This document shows positions 58,591-64,000 of a stretch of DNA of 64,000 nucleotides, piece by piece; position 1 is the first letter of the stretch; every line of letters starts with the position of its first letter. The translations under genes were made by a program, and so were the position numbers. The notes under the pieces were generated by a model, which worked only from the letters and a program-made list of their open reading frames with translations, did not search any database and was not told the DNA's origin. Source of the stretch: Streptacidiphilus melanogenes (GTDB taxonomy: Bacteria; Actinomycetota; Actinomycetes; Streptomycetales; Streptomycetaceae); NCBI RefSeq assembly GCF_000787835.1, contig NZ_BBPP01000007.1, forward strand, positions 202,090-266,089, in the 5' to 3' direction.

Positions 58591-59145
58591 TCAGCCCGCC
58601 GCGGCCAGATCGTAGACGTCCGGGTCGGCGCCGCGCGCCCCGAGGCCTCCGGGAGTCAGGTAGCCGGCGTTCAGGTCCGCGCTGTCCAGACCCAGCGCGG
58701 CCACCAGCGCCGCGTCCGGCGTCGGCTCGAACGGGCGGCGCAGCAGCCGCATCCCGGCCTGCTCCGGCGTACGGTTCGCCTTGCGGTGGTTGTCCGCGGC
58801 GCAGGCCGCGACCGTGTTCAGCCACGTGTCCTGACCGCCGTGCGAACGCGGCACCACGTGGTCGACGGTCGTCGCGCGCTTGCCGCAGTACGCGCAGCGG
58901 AAGTCGTCCCGCGCCAGCACCCCACGCCGCGACCACGTCGCCCGTTGTCGGAACGGCACCCGCACGTAGCGTTTCAGCCGCACCACCCGTGGCATCGGTA
59001 TCTCCACCGAGCTACCGCGCACCCTGCGCTCGGGATGCGACCGCTCGACCACGGCCTTGTCCTGCAGGATCAGCACCACCGCGCGCTGCAGCGTCACCGC
59101 CGCCAGCGGCTCGTACGTCGCGTTGAGCACCAGCGTCTTACGCAT
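58591..59145 (-). CDS. HNH endonuclease
   Basis: From the ATG at 59145 the product has 184 residues. The HNH core reads FRCAYCGKRATTVDHVVPRS (with the CxxC zinc pair and the catalytic His), followed by NTVAACAADNHRKANRTPEQ (second zinc site disturbed, Asn and His present). The N-terminal 60 residues are the usual PLAAV..RAVVLILQ region of actinobacterial HNH proteins. It is a stand-alone chromosomal nuclease. Confidence 0.9.
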   Translation of the reverse strand: MRKTLVLNATYEPLAAVTLQRAVVLILQDKAVVERSHPERRVRGSSVEIPMPRVVRLKRYVRVPFRQRATWSRRGVLARDDFRCAYCGKRATTVDHVVPRSHGGQDTWLNTVAACAADNHRKANRTPEQAGMRLLRRPFEPTPDAALVAALGLDSADLNAGYLTPGGLGARGADPDVYDLAAAG

Positions 59146-59286
59146 TTTTCGGCCACCTGCCTCCGGCTCCCGGCCCGCCCGGCTGGACGGTGGGTCCACT
59201 GTGCGGGGCGGCCGGATGCCGGGACAACGTAATTTCGGTGGCCTCGTGGTTAAGCCTGCTCAGCCGTTACGGGTGCTCAGGTTCCG

Positions 59287-59817
59287 CTACGGGTGCTCGT
59301 AGGTCGCGATCAGCTGCGCCCGGCCCACGGCGTGGAAGCGGAGGTTGAAGCCGACCACGGCGGGCGTGGCGTCCGCGTCAGGGCCCAGCTTCTCCTGGTC
59401 CACGGCGTAGACGGTGAACACGTAGCGGTGCTGGCCGTCCCCGGGCGGCGGGGCCGCGCCGCCGAAGTCACGCGTGCCGTAGTCGTTGCGCACGTGGATC
59501 GCGCCCGCGGGCAGGCCCTCGAAGTCGCCGGTACCGGCGCCGGCCGGCAGCTCGGTGACGTCGACCGGGATGTCGAAGACCGACCAGTGCCAGAAACCGC
59601 TGCCCGTCGGCGCGTCCGGGTCGTAGCAGCTCACCGCGAAGCTCTTGGTCCCGGCCGGGAAACCGGACCAGCGCAGATGCGGCGAGGTGTTCCCTTCGGC
59701 GAACACGTGCGCGTCGGGCAGCACGCCGCCGTCGGTCAGGTCGTCGCTGGTGACCGTGAACTCGGCCACCGGCGGGTGGAAGTCGTGGGGGAGCGGGCGC
59801 CGCTTGGGCTCCGACAT
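59287..59817 (-). CDS. PEBP-like (YbhB/YbcL) protein
   Basis: The 176-residue protein starts at the ATG of 59817 after AAGGAGAG. The family motifs GNTSPHLRWSGFPAGTKSFA, YDPDAPTGSGFWHWSVFDIP and RNDYGTRDFGGAAPPPGDGQ, then HRYVFTVYA, are all present. Bacterial PEBP proteins bind phospholipid-like ligands; function is unclear. Confidence 0.93.
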   Translation of the reverse strand: MSEPKRRPLPHDFHPPVAEFTVTSDDLTDGGVLPDAHVFAEGNTSPHLRWSGFPAGTKSFAVSCYDPDAPTGSGFWHWSVFDIPVDVTELPAGAGTGDFEGLPAGAIHVRNDYGTRDFGGAAPPPGDGQHRYVFTVYAVDQEKLGPDADATPAVVGFNLRFHAVGRAQLIATYEHP

Positions 59818-59873
59818 GTCGTCACTCTCCTTGGGACGCTGCAGAACTCTGGCGATCAGCCTAATCTCGCCGT

Positions 59874-60551
59874 GTGACCAAGCCGCACCCCGCCACACAG
59901 GATCCACTCGACCCCGCGGACCCGCGCTTCCTCGACCGGCCCTCGCCGACGGTCGCGCCCGACCTCCTCGGGCGGATCCTCGTGACCGAGCGGCCCGACG
60001 GACGCGTCGCGGTGCGGATCACCGAGGTCGAGGCCTACACCGGCGGGGAGGACCCCGCCTCGCACGCGTACCGCGGACGCACCGCCCGCAACGCCGTGAT
60101 GTTCGGGCCGCCCGGCTTCGTCTATGTCTACTTCACCTACGGCATGCACTACTGCATGAACGTGGTCACCGGCCCCGGCACCACCGCCGGAGCCGTGCTG
60201 CTGCGCGGGGGAGAGGTCGTCGAGGGCGTGCAGCTGACCCGGCACCGCCGCCCCTCGGCCCGCCGCGACACCGAGCTCGCCCAGGGCCCGGCCCGGCTCA
60301 CCCAGGCTCTCGGCATCGCCCGCGAGCAGAACGGCGAGCCCCTGCCGGGCTCCGTCTTCCAACTGCTGCCCGGCGCCCCGGCCGCCCCCGAGCTGATCCG
60401 CCAGGGGCCGCGCACCGGCATCGCCCAGGCCGCGGACACCCCCTACCGGTTCTGGATCGACGGCGAGCCGACGGTCAGCCCCTACCGCCGCCACGTCCCG
60501 CGCCGAGCCCGGACGAGCGGCGGAACGGGACGGTCCGAGGCCGACGGGTGA
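59874..60551 (+). CDS. 3-methyladenine DNA glycosylase (AAG/MPG family)
   Basis: A GTG at 59874 gives 225 residues. The AAG landmarks are LLGRILVTERPDGRVAVRIT, EVEAYTGGEDPASHAYRGRT (catalytic Glu), GFVYVYFTYGMHYCMNVVTG with the DNA-intercalating Tyr, and the end RTGIAQAADTPYRFWIDGEP. It removes alkylated purines. It is divergent from the PEBP gene. Confidence 0.93.
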   Translation: MTKPHPATQDPLDPADPRFLDRPSPTVAPDLLGRILVTERPDGRVAVRITEVEAYTGGEDPASHAYRGRTARNAVMFGPPGFVYVYFTYGMHYCMNVVTGPGTTAGAVLLRGGEVVEGVQLTRHRRPSARRDTELAQGPARLTQALGIAREQNGEPLPGSVFQLLPGAPAAPELIRQGPRTGIAQAADTPYRFWIDGEPTVSPYRRHVPRRARTSGGTGRSEADG

Positions 60552-60572
60552 GGAGGCAGGTGGGGACCGGGA

Positions 60573-61352
60573 TCAGGAGCTGAAGCCCAGGATCCGCGCC
60601 TTCTCGGTGGCGAACTCCTCGTCGCTCAGCACACCCTCCTTGTGCAGCCGCCCCAGCTCGGACAGCTGCCGCAGGCGCTCGCCCTCGTCTCCGTGTCCGG
60701 CCTTCCCTCCGTGCCCGGAGCCCTCGTGCCTGCTCTGGCGCGGGACCGCGTCCTGGGGCACCGCGTCCTGCGGAACCATGGGCTGCGGGAGCTTCCGCTG
60801 AGGAGCCGGACGCTGCTGCGGCCTGTGCTGCGCGTGCGCCTGCCACCTGGCGGCCTCGCGCTGCACCTGTGCGGCAGTGGCGCTGGCGGCCGGGTCGATC
60901 GCCACCCGCTTGTGGTTGTGCGGCGCGGCCGCCACCTGGACGGTCTGGCCCTCCTGGAACTGGTGGCTGGCGACGCTGACGTACGTCTCGTACGGCTGCC
61001 GTCCCGGCAACTCGACGTGCAGCGTGTACCGGTAGACCCGACGGCCGGCGTAACCGAGGTCCGGCTGCCCGTTGATGTAGGTGTTGGTCCCCTTCACGGC
61101 GAGGATCCGGGCCGTCCCACGGATGCCGCGCTTCAGCAGCCGTCTGTCGCCGCCGCCCATGCCGGCCATCGACAGGTACATCCCGTACCCGAAGGAGCCC
61201 CACCACAGCACGCCGATGATGAACACATAGAGCACGATGTGCACGGCGTTCGGACCTGGCACCTGGCTCGCCAGCAGGCACAGGGGCATGAAAGCCGCAC
61301 TCATCAGTCCGAACCAGATCCAGACCAACAAGTTCAACTTGCCTAGAGTCAC
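60573..61352 (-). CDS. Membrane protein with C-terminal SHOCT domain
   Basis: A GTG at 61352 gives 259 residues. Two N-terminal membrane helices (LLVWIWFGLMSAAFMPLCLL and VHIVLYVFIIGVLWWGSFGY) precede a soluble domain (TARILAVKGTNTYINGQPDL, VYRYTLHVELPGRQPYETYV), a Gln/Pro/His-rich linker, and a SHOCT motif at the end (RLRQLSELGRLHKEGVLSDE, then EFATEKARIL). SHOCT domains usually mediate oligomerisation. Function unknown. Confidence 0.85.
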   Translation of the reverse strand: MTLGKLNLLVWIWFGLMSAAFMPLCLLASQVPGPNAVHIVLYVFIIGVLWWGSFGYGMYLSMAGMGGGDRRLLKRGIRGTARILAVKGTNTYINGQPDLGYAGRRVYRYTLHVELPGRQPYETYVSVASHQFQEGQTVQVAAAPHNHKRVAIDPAASATAAQVQREAARWQAHAQHRPQQRPAPQRKLPQPMVPQDAVPQDAVPRQSRHEGSGHGGKAGHGDEGERLRQLSELGRLHKEGVLSDEEFATEKARILGFSS

Positions 61353-61555
61353 GTGAGGACGCCTTTCTCGCGCCGAGGGACCGCTCTTGCGGGCGAGACC
61401 GGTGTACCGAAGCCGCAGGCCCGCCACCAGCGAAAGTCCGGCATTGTGACAGGTTCGGTGCGGATCGAGTCGTCCATCACATTGGTTCGCATTTGAACTG
61501 TTCGTTCCCTTATCGTCGGCACCAGCAGACCTCGACGAAACGGGAGCCAGCCCCC

Positions 61556-62239
61556 ATGGCCGGACAGTCCAAGAAGCAGGCAGCCGCTGACCGCCGCGCC
61601 CGCATAGCCGAGATGCAGGCCGCCGAGCGCACCCGCGAACGCCGCACCAAGCTCCTGCTCGGCGCCGGTGCGCTCGTCGTCGTCGCCGGAGCCGTGGCCG
61701 GCATCGTCGCCGCGGTCGGCAGCAGCGACCACACGGCCGCCGGCGCCGCTGCGGGCTCCTCGGCGAGCTGGGTCGCACCCGCGAACACCGACGCCGCCGT
61801 CAAGGCCGCCGGACTCACCATGCTCAACGCCGAGGGCACCGCCGAGCACATCCACATCCACCTGGACGTCTGGGCGAACGGCCAGAAGGTGACCGTCCCG
61901 GCCCTGGTCGGCATCAACGAGGGCGCGCAGACCATCAGCCCGCTGCACACCCACGACACCACCGGTGTCGTGCACATCGAGTCGCCGGTCGTGAAGGACT
62001 ACGACCTCGGCCAGTTCATGACCGAGTGGGGCGTCCCGCTGAACGCGCAGCAGGTCGGCGGCGACAAGGCCGACGCGACCCACGCGCTCAAGGTCTACGT
62101 CAACGGAAAGCAGACCGGGGGCGACCCGTCCCAGCTCGTCTTCCACGCCCATGACGAGATCGCGATCGTCTACGGAACCGCCGCCCAGGACTCCTCCGTC
62201 CAGGTCCCGAGCAGTTACGCCTGGCCCAGCGGCCTGTGA
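61556..62239 (+). CDS. Membrane-anchored histidine-rich protein
   Basis: From the ATG at 61556 the product has 227 residues. A helical, charged N-terminus (residues 1-30) is followed by one membrane helix (KLLLGAGALVVVAGAVAGIV). The extracellular domain has two His clusters, AEHIHIHLDVWANG and SPLHTHDTTGVVHIES, with a further FHAHDEIAI near the end, a pattern suited to binding copper or another metal. The fold may be cupredoxin-like. No closer family is recognised. Confidence 0.75.
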   Translation: MAGQSKKQAAADRRARIAEMQAAERTRERRTKLLLGAGALVVVAGAVAGIVAAVGSSDHTAAGAAAGSSASWVAPANTDAAVKAAGLTMLNAEGTAEHIHIHLDVWANGQKVTVPALVGINEGAQTISPLHTHDTTGVVHIESPVVKDYDLGQFMTEWGVPLNAQQVGGDKADATHALKVYVNGKQTGGDPSQLVFHAHDEIAIVYGTAAQDSSVQVPSSYAWPSGL

Positions 62240-62356
62240 AAGTCCGGCCCGTTCTGAATCTGGACCGGATTGGCCAAGAAGGGGCCCGGTCGGGGAGGCT
62301 GTAGCCGACCAGGCCCTCGGGCGACCGACGGAACGACCCAAGGAAGAGACGAGACC

Positions 62357-63619
62357 GTGACCGACATCGTCGACGAACTGAAGTGGCGCGGCCTGCTGGC
62401 CCTGTCCACCGACGAGGACGCACTGCGCAAGGCTTTCGCGGACGGTCCGGTCACCTTCTATTGCGGCTTCGACCCGACCGCGGTCAGCCTGCACCTCGGC
62501 AACCTGGTGCAGATCCTCACCATGAAGCGCATCCAGCTCGCCGGCAACAAGCCCCTCGGCCTCGTCGGCGGCGCCACCGGCCTGATCGGCGACCCCAAGC
62601 CGACCGCCGAGCGCGTCCTGAACGACCCCGAGACGGTCGCCGAATGGGTCGGCCGGCTCCGTGGCCAGATCGAGCGCTTCCTCGACTTCGACGGCCCGAA
62701 CGCCGCCGAGATGGTCAACAACCTCGACTGGACCTCGGGCATGTCGGCGATCAACCTGCTGCGGGACGTGGGCAAGTACTTCCGCGTCAACAACATGATC
62801 GCCAAGGAGGCCGTCGCCCGACGCCTCAACTCCGAGGCCGGCATCAGCTACACCGAGTTCAGCTACCAGGTCCTGCAGGGCATGGACTTCCTTGAGCTCT
62901 ACCGCCGCCACGGTTGCATGCTGCAGACCGGCGGCAGCGACCAGTGGGGCAATCTCACTGCCGGCACCGACCTGATCCGCAAGGCCGAGGGCGTCGCGGC
63001 CCACGCGCTCGCCACCCCGCTGATCACCAAGGCCGACGGCACCAAGTTCGGCAAGACCGAGTCCGGCACGGTGTGGCTCGACCCCGAGCTGACCACGCCG
63101 TACGCGTTCTACCAGTTCTGGCTGAACGCCGACGACCGCGACATCTCCAAGTTCCTGCGCATCTTCAGCTTCAAGTCCCACGAGGAGATCGAGGAGCTGG
63201 AGCGCATGACGGAGGAGGCGCCCTTCAAGCGCGCCGCCCAGCGTGCCCTCGCGGAGGAGCTCACCGTCCTCGTCCACGGCCAGGACCAGCTCGACCGCGC
63301 GGTCGCAGCATCCAAGGCTCTTTTCGGCCAGGGCGACCTCAGCGAGCTCGACGCCCCCACCCTCGCGGCCGCCGTGGCCGAGCTTCCGAGCGCCCAAGTG
63401 GGTGAACTCGGCGAACTTGTCGACCTGTTCGTGGCAACCGGCCTTTCGGCCAGTCGTTCGGCAGCCCGCCGCACGATCAACGAGGGCGGCGCGTACGTCA
63501 ACAACACCAAGGTCGAGGACGAGGCGGCCACGGCCGCGCCGGCCGACCTCCTGCACGGCCGCTGGCTCGTCCTGCGCCGCGGCAAGCGCAACCTCGCCGC
63601 GGTCGAGCTGGTGCACTGA
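62357..63619 (+). CDS. tyrS: Tyrosyl-tRNA synthetase
   Basis: The GTG at 62357, after AAGGAAGAG, gives 420 residues. Class I signatures are present: YCGFDPTAVSLHLGNLV (HLGN for HIGH) and TKFGKTES (KFGKT for KMSKS). Tyr-specific residues occur in SYTEFSYQVLQGMDFLELYR and QTGGSDQWGN. The C-terminal S4-like RNA-binding domain (SRSAARRTINEGGAYVNNTK) is complete. In streptomycetes tyrS stands before an rRNA operon, as here. Confidence 0.97.
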   Translation: MTDIVDELKWRGLLALSTDEDALRKAFADGPVTFYCGFDPTAVSLHLGNLVQILTMKRIQLAGNKPLGLVGGATGLIGDPKPTAERVLNDPETVAEWVGRLRGQIERFLDFDGPNAAEMVNNLDWTSGMSAINLLRDVGKYFRVNNMIAKEAVARRLNSEAGISYTEFSYQVLQGMDFLELYRRHGCMLQTGGSDQWGNLTAGTDLIRKAEGVAAHALATPLITKADGTKFGKTESGTVWLDPELTTPYAFYQFWLNADDRDISKFLRIFSFKSHEEIEELERMTEEAPFKRAAQRALAEELTVLVHGQDQLDRAVAASKALFGQGDLSELDAPTLAAAVAELPSAQVGELGELVDLFVATGLSASRSAARRTINEGGAYVNNTKVEDEAATAAPADLLHGRWLVLRRGKRNLAAVELVH

Positions 63620-63646
63620 CCAGCGGTTCTGACCTGCAGATTCGCC

Positions 63647-63683
63647 CGAACGGGGGAGATGTGACCCGCATCTCCCCCGTTCG
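63647..63683 (+). terminator. tyrS terminator
   Basis: CGAACGGGGGAGATG and CATCTCCCCCGTTCG form a perfect 15-bp stem with a 7-nt loop, 28 bp after the tyrS stop. It insulates tyrS from the rRNA promoters that follow. Confidence 0.85.
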
Positions 63684-63686
63684 CGT

Positions 63687-63715
63687 TTGACGAGCCCCGA
63701 GGCAGGGGCTAATGT
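63687..63715 (+). promoter_or_regulatory. Probable rRNA operon promoter
   Basis: TTGACG and TAATGT are separated by 17 bp, an excellent match to a vegetative (HrdB-type) promoter. It lies immediately after the tyrS terminator and reads toward the right edge. Streptomycete rRNA operons use several such tandem promoters. Confidence 0.7.
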
Positions 63716-64000
63716 TGGTCGAGTCGCCTGAATCGGACAGATGCGTCGTACGGAGCGTCGCTCCGCCGCACCAGTCCACACGTGACCACCCGTAGTTGAT
63801 TCACTCACTTGATCGATCTCGTAGGCATCGGTGTCTGCCGAAGCCAAGCGGGCTCTATTTGGCGTGCGAATTGATGCGCGGTGGCGGATTTCCGGATTTC
63901 CGGGAAATGCGCTAACGTAACGGAGGTCGCGAACGAGCGACACCCCACTTTCTAGCGGGGAAGCGGAAAAGCCGCCCGGCGGATCTGCTAAGCTAGAAAA
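63716..64000 (+). promoter_or_regulatory. rRNA operon leader (5' of 16S rRNA, runs off the edge)
   Basis: The last 285 bp hold no gene. The end carries the sequence pattern of streptomycete 16S leader regions (CGGCGGATCTGCTAAGCTAGAAA), with a GC hairpin CCCCACTTTCTAGCGGGG near 63,943-63,960 and GCTAACGTAACGG near 63,911-63,923. The 16S rRNA itself lies to the right of the window. Other tandem promoters probably occur here but cannot be placed with certainty. Confidence 0.65.

Overview
The window is high-GC DNA from a Streptomycetaceae-like actinomycete. Codon usage, GTG starts, a class A RNase P RNA, the FHA-ABC transporter, the SPFH/NfeD pair and a tyrS gene placed just before an rRNA operon leader all fit that family. 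The window falls into two parts. Positions 1 to about 41,350 look like the right-hand part of an integrative and conjugative element (ICE) whose left end lies outside the window. Positions 41,380 to 64,000 are ordinary host chromosome.

ICE, region by region. 1-7.6 kb: a type IV secretion-type conjugation module, with a VirB4-like ATPase (cut by the window edge), an SCO6880/PrgI-like protein, a TrbL/VirB6-like membrane protein, a VirB8/TcpC-like protein and a small membrane protein. It is divergent from a secreted lysozyme/CHAP-type wall hydrolase. 8.1-19.8 kb: a nearly uninterrupted minus-strand run that reads as an uncharacterised nucleotide/nucleoside pathway. It holds QueD, QueE and FolE, which together make 7-carboxy-7-deazaguanine (CDG), a purine-type phosphoribosyltransferase, a methyltransferase, two thymidylate-kinase-like proteins, a radical SAM protein, a DegT-type aminotransferase, a HAD phosphatase and a PurC (SAICAR synthase) homologue. 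QueC is missing, so the route should stop at CDG. A PurC-like ligase acting on the CDG carboxylate is an attractive but unproven idea. 20-25 kb: regulators, a TrmO-like protein and an HD phosphohydrolase. 25.2-34.7 kb: a second minus-strand cargo block with two ATP-grasp ligases flanking an MFS exporter, a 50-residue secreted peptide with D-T-x-W motifs, two four-cysteine secreted proteins, two lipoproteins, a GNAT and a hydrolase. 35.6-39.3 kb: an XRE regulator, a group of very small genes (two ending in the same LMPGL..ELIAEVLGL block), another secreted peptide with D-S-x-W repeats, and a divergent HTH regulator. 39.5-41.2 kb: an excisionase-like protein and a tyrosine integrase, which stops about 180 bp from the 3' end of rnpB.

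Seven copies of an inverted repeat, TAAAC-N4-GTTTA and variants, sit only in ICE control regions: between the conjugation operon and the wall hydrolase, upstream of the ATP-grasp operon, upstream of the XRE gene, and before xis/int. One regulator probably ties transfer, cargo and excision together.

Host part: rnpB, a Uma2 protein, an RNase II/R-family protein, a large membrane protein, an FHA-ABC transporter, a QueA-like protein, an SDR, a GAF sensor kinase with its response regulator, an ABC ATPase, NfeD and SPFH proteins, a pterin dehydratase, a membrane beta-propeller protein, an HNH nuclease, a PEBP protein, a 3-methyladenine glycosylase, a SHOCT protein, a histidine-rich membrane protein, tyrS, and then the promoter and leader of an rRNA operon that runs off the right edge.
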